NCBI GenBank assembly: GCA_021521415.1
Contig: JAIQDT010002051.1
Coordinates: 369,912 to 433,911, forward strand
Length of the DNA stretch: 64,000 nucleotides
Direction: 5' to 3'
From: Bidens hawaiensis
Lineage: Eukaryota; Streptophyta; Magnoliopsida; Asterales; Asteraceae
Part shown: in pieces, positions 10,181 through 22,023 of the stretch
Layout of the letters: each line of letters opens with the position of its first letter
Position numbering within the stretch: position 1 is the stretch's first letter
Made by a program: the position numbers and the translations under genes
Notes under the pieces: model-generated
The model's database searches: none
What the model was told of the DNA's origin: nothing
Seen by the model: the letters and a program-made list of their open reading frames with translations, nothing else

Positions 10181-12973
10181 TGTGACACCCCGTAACCGCA
10201 GCGGAAACGTAACCGGGGCGCCACAGACACCTCAGATATCAACCACATTGTTTATAAAGAAAACTAAATACATTAATATACTTCAAATTACATTATCTCG
10301 TATTTCATTACCGTCTAGGTGATACACACATCATACAATAAGATACATAATTCTATTTATGATAATGCATCCTAACATCCCACACACAAATCTTACACAC
10401 ATCAAGCACTTAGCACGTAAGCAAACACTTCATCTTAATCGTACCTGAAAAGCATGTGAGAAAACGGGTCAACTACGAATAGTTGGTGAGTTTCACAATT
10501 TGAGTAAACCATGATAAATCATTATCAAAATATAATATTATCGATGTAATTATGCTGAGCCCACAAGTGAAACCTCTGTTAACCCAGTACTGTACCCGTT
10601 CCGGGGGCAATGTTAACCCAGAAACACTTCTAGGGACATTTGGGGGCACTGTTAACCGAGTACAGTACCCATTCCGGGGGCAATGTTAACCCAGAAACAC
10701 TTCTAGGGACATCTGGGGACACTGTTAACCCAGTACAGTACCCATTCCGGGGGCAATGTTAACCCAGAAACACTTCTAGGGACATCTGGGGACACTGTTA
10801 ACCCAGTACTTTACCCATTCTGAGGGCAATGTTAACCCAGAATTGTACCAGTTCCGGGGGCAATGTTAACCCAGAACACTTCTCCGGACTCAGATTGTGA
10901 TTTCGTTTAGAGTTCATTAGTCAAATTTCTATTAGTCGTTTTTCCCGTTTTGCGTGCCTAGCACGGTTATCCGTTTTTACGTTTCAAAAATGAGTTTGGT
11001 TACACACGACCCGGAAATAGTTGTTGACTGATATTTTAATTATAGTTGTGAAAGTAGAACTCGGTTTAGACGCCCCGATTGGCCGCGGGACCCGTTTCCG
11101 TCTTTAGCGTAGCGGAAACTGGTAAATCGGTTAAAATTACTCAAATCATCCGAATTATTTTCGGATGATTTACATTTAACTCCGTTATATGAAAATAGTT
11201 CATTTTTAGGGTTTTTATTCACCAGTCAGTTCGTTTAGGCGAACTTTACCGGTTTACGCGTTTTAAGCTTTAAAAGTTTGATTTTGCACAAATAATTATC
11301 CGTTTAACCTCGGATCTTGAAATTTTGCATAAATCACTTTTTGACAGTGGGGAATTTTATAAAAATATTTCCAGAATTAATTTTTATATTTAAAATTTAT
11401 TTATCTACTTTTAAACACCATTTAAACACTAAATATGTCGTAAATACCAAACGACCTTAGAAAAATCCCAACTTTTTCCTGGATGTCCCCTGCCATCCAC
11501 ATAATCCCCTGTAATTATTTACAGAACCAAAATCTTCTTTTACATGCCATTTTCACTAAAACCGAGCTAGAAAACCCTAGAACTCGTTTAATTGAAAAGC
11601 CTTCTTTGACTTCTCCAACTGACCTAAAATTTTATGTGTGACTTTTACATGTTATTAAAAGCTTATCTGCAGTTTTCCAGAATTTTTCATGATATTTAAC
11701 TATTTTTCACCATTTTTAGCCAAAACCGAGCATTAAATTCACCAAATATTCATCCTTTATCCAAATATTACCAAATTTTCACAGAACTCTTATTTTCATG
11801 TATTTAACACCTCTGTAAAATTTCATGACCTAACTCTAAACCATCAACAATCTGTCCAAAAATCCATAACCGAACACAAACCGAATATACCTTTTGTTTT
11901 TCGCCACTACAAGCTACAAACTCGTCTTTCCGCCTTATCTACCACTAAATACAAAACCTACACCAACATACCACAATACCAAGCAAGTTACACTCACAAT
12001 CAAGCCTCTTACACTATAGTTTCGGTTATTGTTTCAAAACTAAAGTTTAAACCGTAAAAATTCGTTTTTGGTCCGTTTAACTCCTTTCTTTGACCAAGAT
12101 CCCTTGTATAACCCGTATACATCACTTGATCATGCAAGAATTGGTTTTCATCTTTGAAACCTCATTTTCTTGCAAATAAACTCAAGAAACAAAGATGAAC
12201 ACGTAAATAACTCGACTTTTTACCTCGGTCTTCTTGCTATAAACTCGGGTTTTGGATCATAAAATGGAAGGAATTTGATGAATGTTGAGAGGTTTGATGA
12301 GAAAAAAGAAAATAATAAGGGAAAGAAGACCCTTGAGTCCGATCGGAATTAAAGGAGAGGTGGGGTGGGACCCACTTCTCCATTTTTAGCCACATATTTG
12401 GATTCTCCAAATCCGGATAATGTTTTGGATAATCTGGTTCATTTCGTTTTTCGGTTAAATGTTTAATTCGGCTTAAAACGAGGCTAAAACGGTCGTTTTT
12501 CGGCTTAAAAATGAAATTTATATAAAACCGATTTAAAAACTTTAAAAACTTAAACCATGACATTTATTAACTTAGAACATCATATTATTAATAGTTGCGC
12601 ATCTTTTTCGGCTTGATCGATCGTCTCTTGCTCGGTTTGGTATTAAAGGTTTCGTTTAATGTACCGACGTACCATTAAATCGAAATTCTTTTTCTGTGCC
12701 GTACTTTACTTATCCCGAAGCATTAATGCTCCGTAAAATCACTAAATATTATAGATATCGTCAATAATTGAACCCTCGATTCGTTCGGGTTTCAATAACT
12801 ATCGATCGATTAATCGCATATTTAATACGATGAATTATATATTCACGTACAATCAATACACTGAACCATGTATTCTCGTATAATTACTATGGTAATTCGT
12901 GTACCCGACATTAAATATAACGTAACTATTGTCTACCGGTTAGGGTATAACTGGTTTCGTCGGAATTGTTACA
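10181..12973 (-). repeat. Element A 3' LTR (2793 bp)
   Basis: It starts TGTGACACCCCGTAACCGCAG and ends GGAATTGTTACA on the plus strand. It holds the tandem array at 10573-10885. The ORFs at 11040-11222 and 12237-12563 recur at the same place in the other LTR (19322-19504, 20540-20845) and look like chance frames. Confidence 0.92.
10573..10885. repeat. Tandem array in the element A LTR, units of about 75 bp
   Basis: About four units combine two half-motifs, GTTAACCCAGTACAGTACCC with ATTCCGGGGGCAATG, and GTTAACCCAGAAACACTTCT with AGGGACATCTGGGGACACT. The same array stands in the other LTR at about 18855-19168. Element B LTRs have a simpler, related array built on GTTAACCCAGAA. Confidence 0.9.
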
Positions 12974-12984
12974 TTCTCCCCCCG
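12974..12984 (-). promoter_or_regulatory. Polypurine tract of element A
   Basis: Plus-strand TTCTCCCCCCG reads CGGGGGGAGAA on the minus strand, directly next to the 3' LTR. This is the primer for plus-strand DNA synthesis and confirms the minus orientation. Beside it is AAATTTCGAGGACGAAATTTC on the minus strand, a signature shared with element B. Confidence 0.9.
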
Positions 12985-15298
12985 TTAAGAAATTTCGTCC
13001 TCGAAATTTTACACGCCCACTATTCCCTTCCGAGAGAAAGGTGAGGGTTTTTCCTTCAGAATTCACCCTCGCGTTACCAGGTATAATCTGGTCCTCGCTG
13101 TGAATTCCACTTAATCTTAATCAATAAAGCTTGGTATGTCCAAACTGTTTAGTTTTCCCGTCTACTATCTCTACGGAATTATTTATGGTATCAAGCAAGT
13201 CTTCTATGAGTACCTCCATTACTGGTACTTTCGTTGCCTCATCGCTTAGGTACTTTTCAATCCGTATACATGGCAAAACATCATGTATAGTACTTAGCCC
13301 CTAGAGTACTTTAATCGATAAACTAAATGACCAATCATGGAGATAGTCTCATGAGGTCCAATATATTATGGAGCTATTTTTGGTTTTGCCAAACCTCATA
13401 TCACCTCTCTAAGGTGATGCCTTAAAAATGCTTTGTCACCTCTTTCCCTTGACAATGGTTTCCTTTGAATGTTGGCATAAATCCTTTGCCAATCTCGCAC
13501 TGCTTTCAACTTATCTTAAATATTATAAATCCGATTGGTTGTTTCTCGAATCGATTCATTTTCAATTTAACAATTTGGTGATAATTACTTCACCCATAGA
13601 AAGCTTCAAGCTCTCGATGCTTCCTTCCCCGCCTTCCAATAATGGAAGTAGGGTGACTATTTCGATCTAAGATAATTGAAAATGGTACTCCATGACGAGA
13701 TACCATTTCACCATCATGAATTTGGGAGAGAATTTATTGTGGTAATCGTCATGGATTGGGATGAAATGCGAGGATTGGTTAATCGATCCGCGATTACCCA
13801 ATTTACCTCATGCCTTGGATATATCTTGGGAATTTGCGCCCGAAATCCATTGAAATTTTATTCCCACTATCATTGGCGAATTTTCTGTCGTTGTGGCGTT
13901 CCCTAGGGTTTTCGGTGTGCAGCCTTATCTCTTGCATAACTTAAATATTCACCAACATACGTAACCATATTTTTCTCCAAACTCGGCCATTAATAAAATC
14001 CTTTCAGATATTCGTATCATCAATAGTCCAATCCGATCCCGGATGCATGGAATATTTCAATCTATGCGCTTCGTCCATGATTAAATCGCGAAGGTCATGG
14101 AGGGTCGGGATCCAAACCCGATTTTTGAAATAGAGAATTTCGTCCACGCGCTGTTCGAAATTCTTCTCATTGCCGTAAAGTTCCTCCTTTTCCAATTGTT
14201 CCTCTTTCAACGCCTCACGTTGAGCGACTCGTATCAGGTCTGAAAGGTTCGACTGGACTATCATCCCCAGCGCTCGCACTTGCAATGGCTTAACCCGATC
14301 TTTGCTACTCAAGGCATCGGCTACGACGTTAGCCTTGCCGGGGTGATAACGGATGTCACAGTCATAATCGCTTAACAACTCGACCCATCCTCGTTGAATA
14401 TGAGACTGCGGTCTCTTATCATCTATAAAATTTGTACATTTGCGTCGCACAAAGGATTATGAGTTGGGTAATTCTACGAATTCTTCAATAAACCACTGAT
14501 AGTCTCCGGCTAGTCCTAAAAATTGGCGCATTTCCTTTGGCGTCTTGGGTGACTGCCAATTTTAATGGTTTCTACCTTATTTGGATCTATGTGAAATCCT
14601 TGTTGCTTTACAACATGACCAAGGGATTATGCTTTCTGTATTCAAAATCACATTTCGAAAACTTTGCGTACAACTCCTCTTGCTTTAACACTTCCACAAT
14701 TTTCCTTAACCTTCGTTCGTGCTCTTCTTTACGTTGCAAATATATCAAAATATCATCAATGAATGCTATGACAAATTTGTCAAAATAAAGTTTCCAGACT
14801 CGGTTCATGAGTTCCATGAACACTGCCTGCGCATTCGTTAGCCCGAAAGGCATAACTAAGAATTCACAATGGCCGTAACGAGTCCGAAACGCTGTTGTTG
14901 CAATGTCCTCCTCCTGGATTTTTCATTTGGTGAAAACTATATCTAAGATCAATTTTCTAAAAAATAAATCGCCCCTTGCAGTTGATTAAATAGATCATTT
15001 ACTTCGAAGAAGTGAATACCTATTCTTGATCGTCACTTTATTCAATTCTCCCTAACCAATACATATCCTAACACTTCCGTCCTTCATTTCCCAAATAACA
15101 CTGGTGCACCCCATGGTGACTAACCAGATCGTATAAAACCTTATCTAATAATTCTTGCATTTCAGTTGGTGCAAGTCGGTAAGATGCTTTAGCAACAGGG
15201 CCAGCTTGAGGTATTAAATCGATTCTGAATTCGACCTGTCGGGTTGGCGGTAATCCAGGAAGTTCTTCCGGGAAAACTTCTGGATATTTACGTATCAC
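12985..15298 (-). pseudogene. Element A pol remains (RT, RNase H tail, integrase)
   Basis: Minus-strand pieces follow the order of element B. At 15298-15068 is the RT entry region ([20 protein letters not shown]), with a short deletion after MQELL. At 14853-14608 is the RT core with the catalytic FIDDILIY still present. At 14450-14004 is the end of RNase H ([20 protein letters not shown]) running into the integrase N-terminal zinc region ([25 protein letters not shown]). Between 14540 and 14450 nearly all of RNase H is deleted. Integrase catalytic and C-terminal parts are present only as badly shifted traces in 13000-14000. No open frame longer than 148 codons is left. Confidence 0.85.
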
Positions 15299-15339
15299 CG
15301 AAACATCTTCTATATGTTTTCTTTTAAATACTTTTCTCT

Positions 15340-17020
15340 GTATCTAATCGCTTCATCGTCCGTAAGAGAGCTTCTAATCATCTTCTTTTCATATTTGATT
15401 TCAGCTTCATGTTGAGTTAGCCAACCCATGTTAACTATTACGTCAAAACTTCTTAACTTTACTGGTCGTAGATCAATACGGAAAGGTTAATCGTTCAGAA
15501 TAATAGGACAATTCCGACAATTTAGTTAACCATTAGGGATTTACCGTTAGCGATTCTACAATATAGGGTTCTATAGTTTCACTAATCGGTGTCTTTCCAA
15601 ATGATAGGAGGTCAATAGGAACTAACTTCTATCGACGACCGTAAAATTATCACTGAAGCCTATTGATTTAAAACTACAACATATTTAATACCACCTTTGG
15701 ATCATGACGTGCTTTATTCGAATTACTCACAAAGGCACGGCTCCTTGCTTGATCAGAGGTTGATGCTTGTCATGAGGTTCGTCTTCCCACGACACCTTGG
15801 TTCAACTTCGGGTAATTTCTCTTGAAACGTTCTGTACTGCCACATTCATAGCAAGTACAACTGTTTGGCATAATTTGGTTTCTTTGGATGGATTGTTATT
15901 GAAGCTGTTGGGTTCGGAGTGGTTGTACACGAATGGGTTGGGGTTGCCGGTTCACATGGCTTCAATTGGTTCTACAATTGGGGCATTACATCCATCTGTA
16001 CCACACCTGTGGCCTACTAACCCTCTACATTCTCCTTCCTGCCGATAACCATATTTTCCACATTTAGGGAAGGACCTTTCATGCGGTTCATGTTTTCACA
16101 CCAGAACTAGTCTTAGTATAATTCTGGGTTGTAGGACATACCTACTTATTCGAAAACCTATCTTGCACTATACCTTTATCATTTCTCTTCTTTAACACTC
16201 GACGTCTCATCTAACGTCCTTCCAGTCCGCTTACCATAGAGTCAAATATATCAATGCTGGCTTATGACACAACCCTTCCAAAGGTTGTATATTTTACAGG
16301 ATTGACTATACTCTTTATCGATGGAGTTAGTCCCCAATATAACGCTCACTTTGCTTAGTTTCAGGAGTAATTAGCCATGTTACCAGACATGACAATTCCT
16401 TCAAACGATTAGCGTGTTCTAAGTGATCAGCACACAACATTTCTATCTTTCATAGCTCAGTTTCCAATCTCTGAAGTTAATTACTCGAATAAAAGTGCTC
16501 TAGCACAAGAATTTTAAATTCTAACCATATCATCTGAGTAAAATTTTTCTAACTATAATTTTGTACCATCGTGTTCCATCACGATACAACATAATTTACC
16601 AACATATCTGTAGCATGTTTCACTACACAATGTTCCAGACTCTTACCAATATCCTTAACCATTTCGATCTTTTCTATCCACTTGCTAATCTATTCCTCCC
16701 TTTACCATCAGTAAACTATTAATAATTTCCTTAACACAACCAACAAACATATCCTTCATACCGGATCTAATTCATTACGACTACTATTCATGTTTAGTTT
16801 ATAACTAATACTTGTAGTCATAATAGTATTCGGTGGGACATTATCACTCTTAGTAATACCACTAAGAATTGAAATATTCATATTCATGTGATTGCTCGAT
16901 TTATAATTCTGCGATCACATTTGCATCAACACTAGCAGTGATCTGTGATACGACATTCGGTATCATCATCTGCTATCCTTGAGCAATCAACTGAATCATA
17001 TCAATCTCCATCATTGGAGT
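15340..17020 (-). pseudogene. Element A gag and protease remains
   Basis: Minus-strand traces align in order with Gag of element B. The N-terminus near 16950-17010 contains MIQLIAQ, matching SRLIAQQ of B. The last zinc knuckle near 15830-15860 reads CYECGSTERFKRNY; the His and final Cys of the CCHC pattern are replaced (B has [14 protein letters not shown]). Stops are frequent throughout. The stretch is recognisable by collinearity with B, not as an open frame. It cannot make nucleocapsid. Confidence 0.7.
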
Positions 17021-18444
17021 TACTCTTTTTATGTCATTCTGCAGTACCCATCCCGTACACAGTAATCAATACTAATCTCACCGTATAACTCGTTACTAGC
17101 TCAATCATAACAGCAGGTACACATACACACCAAATATTATCATACATATTACACATACCTGTATCTAGTATATATCTCCCACAAATATAATAACATATGG
17201 ATTTAACCTGACGTAGGTTAACGTTTAAATATGTTTCATAACCCTTGTCACCAACTGACATATCGATCTTTCTCAACAAAGATTAATGTTTAATACACTT
17301 GATTTCAATATCCTTCTGCATGTCAGCATAACCGATACATGCTCACCGTGAGCACCAAACGATTACGTACCACGGAGTTATAATATCCGTGTCTATTTGT
17401 ATATCTGGCATACACGGTATACCACCTACGAACGAACAACCAACTATGCTTTAATGATTCCAACACCTCTTTGTGTATGGGTAATCATTCTATTCGAGTA
17501 TACATGGGTATAGGCATCTATCGGATGTAAGGATAACATCGGGAGTTGCAAGGTTCAAGGTAATCGCGCAACCCATGTTGCCTTCAAATATTATCAATTA
17601 CTATTATGGGAAACTCTATCACTTGCTCAGTCAATGTCCTCAGGCGTTCTAGGTTCGCTAAAATCGGTAATTCTCGACTTGGAGGTGGTATGTCTCATAT
17701 GTTTGAGAGTGAGAAATACACATATATATTTCTATATATTATTTTTATCTGCTCATTTATTATCAAATTTATTATTAATATTATTATTTATTTTATTTTA
17801 TTTTATTTTATTTATTTATTTATTTTTTTTACCTTAATGGAATAATAATGGGTTCAGGTGCAGATCCGTCCGTACGTGAGGGTCGGCGGTTCAGGTGAAC
17901 ATAGGGGGTTATTTGGATATACGGTACCGGTGTTGGTAGGGTAAGGGATTTATCAATTTTGGTTGGGAGTGACGGTTACTAGGTATTTCTGGTTCATGTC
18001 AAACGGGAGATCTAACTTGGTACTATCATAACTATAGCCCGATAAGTCAGACTTATCATCAACCGATGCTCTAGAAATTTCAGCATCCTCGGTACTTTTT
18101 ATTATTTCATCCCCCGGTTCCTTATCCGGGTCCTATTTCTCAGTACATATACCTACAAGACATGTACATATATATACACACATTAACACATATAAATAAT
18201 ATTATATACTTTACACATATGTTGCCATTTTTACCTATTAATGTACCCAGTGACTTCCCCTGAATTCCCTCGTGCAGACAAGTCTGTTATTATGTTCCGG
18301 ACCATAATAACTCACTTGTCCGACCGAGTTCATCCCGATACTCGTCACCATATATTATTAGTTGATATTCAGATCCTATAATACTTGAGCTACTGGTTAT
18401 ATTTTAGGTATCTTTTAAAGACATCCTAATTCTTTATAACCAAT
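17021..18444 (-). other. Element A leader with possible trace of the pre-gag ORF
   Basis: There is no intact gene. On the minus strand a frame of 59 codons without a stop runs from 18132 to 17953, acidic and Ser-rich (for example STEDAEISRASVDDKSDLSG). It sits where element B has its extra pre-gag ORF, but the similarity is weak and mainly compositional. The part at about 18219-18444 is nearly the same as the leader of element B at about 30936-31160. A (TTTTA)n-type low-complexity run lies at 17771-17831. The small hydrophobic plus-strand frames at 17606-17845 come from that run. Confidence 0.55.
17771..17831. repeat. AT-rich microsatellite (ATTTT)n / (ATTT)n
   Basis: A run of TTATT and TTTTA units inside the element A leader that has no partner in element B. 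It is a local expansion. Confidence 0.9.
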
Positions 18445-18457
18445 GGCTCTGATACCA
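18445..18457 (-). promoter_or_regulatory. Primer-binding site of element A (tRNA-iMet)
   Basis: GGCTCTGATACCA on the plus strand, 5 nt from the 5' LTR edge at 18463. Element B has the same site, also 5 nt from its LTR. Confidence 0.92.
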
Positions 18458-18462
18458 AGTTC

Positions 18463-21255
18463 TGTAACACACTGTAACCGCAGCGGAAACGTAACTGGGG
18501 CGCCACAGACACCTCAGATATCAACCACATTGTTTATAAAGAAAACTGAATACATTAATATACTTCAAATTACATTATCTCGTATTTCATTACCGTCTAG
18601 GTGATACACACATCATACAATACGATACATAATTCTATTTATTATAATGTATCCTAACATCCCACACGCAAATCTTACACACATCAAGCACTTAGCACGT
18701 AAGCAAACACTTCATCTTAATCGTACCTGAAAAGCATGTGAGAAAACGGGTCAACTACGAATAGTTGGTGAGTTTCACAATTTGAGTAAACCATGATAAA
18801 TCATTATCAAAATATAATATTATCGATGTAATTATGCTGAGCCCACAAGTGAAACCTCTGTTAACCCAGTACTGTACCCGTTCCGGGGGCAATGTTAACC
18901 CAGAAACACTTCTAGGGACATCTGGGGGCACTGTTAACCCAGTACAGTACCCATTCCGGGGGCAATGTTAACCCAGAAACACTTCTAGGGACATCTGGGG
19001 ACACTGTTAACCCAGTACAGTACCCATTCCGGGGGCAATGTTAACCCAGAAACACTTCTAGGGACATCTGGGGACACTGTTAACCCAGTACTTTACCCAT
19101 TCCGGGGGCAATGTTAACCCAGAATTGTACCCGTTCCGGGGGCAATGTTAACCCAGAACACTTCTCCGGACTCAGATTGTGATTTCGTTTAGAGTTCATT
19201 AGTCAAATTTCTATTAGTCGTTTTTCCCGTTTTGCGTGCCTAGCACGGTTATCCGTTTTTACGTTTCAAAAATGAGTTTGGTCACACACGACCCGGAAAT
19301 AGTTGTTGACTGATATTTTAATTATAGTTGTGAAATTAAAACTCGGTTTAGACGCCCCGATTGGCCGCGAGACCCGTTTCCGTATTTAGCGTACCGGAAA
19401 CTGTTAAATCGGTTAAAATTACTCAAATCATCCGAATTATTTTCGGATGATTTACATTTAACTCCGTTATATGAAAATAGTTCATTTTTAGGGTTTTTAT
19501 TCACCAGTCAGTTCGTTTAGGCGAACTTTACCGGTTTACGCGTTTTAAGCTTTAAAAGTTTGTTTTTGCACAAATAATTATCCGTTTAACCTCGGATCTT
19601 GAAATTTTGCACAAATCACTTTTTGACAGTGGGGAATTTTATAAAAATATTTCCAGAAATAATTTTTATATTTAAAATTTATTTATCTATTTTTAAACAC
19701 CATTTAAACACTAAATATGTCGTAAATACCAAACGACCTTAGAAAAATCCCAAATTTTTCCTGGATGTCCCCTGCCATCCACATAATCCCCTGTAATTTT
19801 TTACAGAACCAAAATCTTCTTTTACATGCCAATTTCACTAAAACCGAGATAGAAAACCCTAGAACTCGTTTAACCGAAAAGCCTACTTAGACTTCTCCAA
19901 CTGACCTAAAATTTTGGGTGTCACTTTTACATGTTATAAAAAGCTTATCTGCAATTTTCCAGAATTTTTGATGATATTTAACTATTTTTCACCATTTTTA
20001 GCCAAAACCGAGCATTAAATTCACCAAATATTCATCCTTTATCCAAAAATTACCAAATTTTCACAGAACTCTTATTTTCATGTATTTAACACCTCTGTAA
20101 AATTTCATGACCTAACTCTAAACCATCAACAATCTGTCCAAAAATCCATAACCGAACACAAACCGAATATACCTTTTGTTTTTCGCCACTACAAGCTACA
20201 AACTCGTCTTTCCGCCTTATCTACCACTAAATACAGAACCTACACCAACATACCACAATACCAAGCAAGTTACACTCACAATCAAACCTCTTACACTATA
20301 GTTTCGGTTATTGTTTCAAAACTAAAGTTTAAACCGTAAAAATTCGTTTTTTGGTCCGTTTAACTCAATTATTTGACCAAGATCCCTTGTATAACCCGTA
20401 TACATCACTTGATCATGCAAGAATCGGTTTTCATCTTTGAAACCTCATTTTCTTGCAAATAAACTCAAGAAACAAAGATGAACACGTAAATAACTCGACT
20501 TTTTACCTCGGTCTTCTTGCTATAAACTCGGGTTTTGGATCATAAAATGGAAGGAGTTGATGAATGTTGAGAGGTTTGATGAGAAAAAAGAAAATAATAA
20601 GGGAAAGGGGACCCTTGAGTCCGATCGGAATTAAAGGAGAGGTGGGGTGGGACCCACGTCTCCATTTTTAGCCACATATTTGGATTATCGAAATCCGGAT
20701 AATGTTTTGGATAATCTGGTTCATTTCGTTTTTCGGTTAAATGTTTAATTCGGCTTAAAACGAGGCTAAAACGGTCGTTTTTCGGCTTAAAAATGAAATT
20801 TATAAAAAACCGATTTAAAAACTTTAAAAACTTAAACCATGACATTTATTAACTTAGAACATCATATTATTAATAGTTGCGCATCTTTTTCGGCTTGATC
20901 GATCGTCTCTTGCTCGGTTTGGTATTAAAGGTTTCGTTTAATGTACCGACGTACCATTAAATCGAAATTCTTTTTCTGTGCCGTACTTTACTTATCCCGA
21001 AGCATTAATGCTCCGTAAAATCACTAAATATTATAGATATCGTCTATAATTGAACCCTCGATTCGTTCGGGTTTCAATAACTATCGATCGATTAATCGCA
21101 TATTTAATACGATGAATTATATATTCACGTACAATCAATACAGTGAACCATGTATTCTCGTATAATTACTATGGTAATTCGTGTACCCGACATTAAATAT
21201 GACGTAACTATTGTCTACCGGTTAGGGTATAACTGGTTTCGTCGGAATCGTTACA
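18463..21255 (-). repeat. Element A 5' LTR (2793 bp)
   Basis: It starts TGTAACACACTGTAACC and ends GGAATCGTTACA on the plus strand, the same length as the 3' LTR. A few substitutions are visible, some of them C/T changes at the left end. Transcription of the element would start in this LTR on the minus strand. I did not place a promoter. Confidence 0.92.
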
Positions 21256-22023
21256 TTAAGGATGGTGACTTGTGCTCATAGGACATGATTCATCCTATTC
21301 CCTCTGATTATTTTCAATCTAAATTTCCACTTATTATTATTGAAATTTTTGCAGATTTGTTTAATGGAGAAGAAGTACCTCATGGGAAAATTGATTTCGG
21401 GGAAGAAGATGAAAAAATGGATCAAGTGAAAGATCAAACTCAAGAAGAGCTAGTTCAAGATCAAGAAAAGGATCCAAGAGAATAGAACTTGGAAGATGTT
21501 GAAAAGATTGATCAACATGCGCTTATGGAAAATCAAGTATGTCCACAATCTAATGTGATTAAATGTGAAAAATGTGATCTATATTGTGAATATTGTGAGA
21601 TTAAGGATTTTGAAATCAGATTTCTTAAAAGCAACTTTGATAATACTGTTAAAGCAATTAATATGATAAAAGAGGCTTTTGAGAAATTACAAAAATGTGA
21701 GAAAAGTTTATGGAACAGAATTCAACAAGATAAGAAAACCATTTTCATGATGAAACATACTCTAGAAGATAAACAAATTGCTATTAATAGGCACATTGAT
21801 GAGAATGCCGCTCTTAAGAAAGAGTTAAAATACGTAAGGATTGAAACTGAAAGAGTTGTTCAAAAGCTTAGGAGTAATTGGGCCTTATCATATGTTTTGA
21901 TCACAAAATTCCTTAAAAGAATAATGGGGATCAAGAACAAACTAGGTTAGGGTATCATTCTGTTCCGCCTCCGATTTGGAATTCATACATTTCAAAAGAT
22001 CCGAAAGGTTTTCTCAAGGCGTT
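21256..22023 (+). pseudogene. S1 gag, C-terminal coiled-coil part
   Basis: It continues S1 Gag after the TTAAG duplication (KKELKDGDLCS across the joint). Two open stretches, 21285-21485 and 21489-21950, match S2 at 53415-52600. Shared pieces are EEVPHGKIDFG and, near 21760-21820, LEDKQIAINRHIDENAALKK against VKDKQFAINRHVDEKVELKK. The charged, Cys-containing segment CEKCDLYCEYCEIKDFEIRF and the repeated EKLQKCEKSLW suggest a coiled coil, a feature of Sirevirus Gag C-termini. It ends at 22023 after GCGTT, where element B begins, and resumes at 33310. Confidence 0.85.

Larger units (their letters stand above)
10181..21255 (-). mobile_element. Element A: Ty3/gypsy, decayed inside, well-matched LTRs
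   Basis: A complete insertion of 11,075 bp with target duplication TTAAG (10176-10180 and 21256-21260). Both LTRs are 2793 bp. On the minus strand the order is 5' LTR, primer-binding site, leader, gag, protease/RT/RNase H/integrase remains, polypurine tract and 3' LTR. The coding part resembles element B (chromovirus-type, probably Tekay/Del) but is broken by many shifts, stops and a large RNase H deletion. The LTRs differ only at scattered sites in the parts I compared. The contrast suggests that A moved using proteins made by a relative. Confidence 0.9.

Noticed and set aside
10573..10885. CRISPR-like array
   Set aside because: The units are plain head-to-tail repeats without unique spacers and lie in both LTRs of a retroelement.
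17606..17845. Short hydrophobic frames that look like membrane proteins
   Set aside because: They arise from an (ATTTT)n microsatellite and a T-rich stretch.
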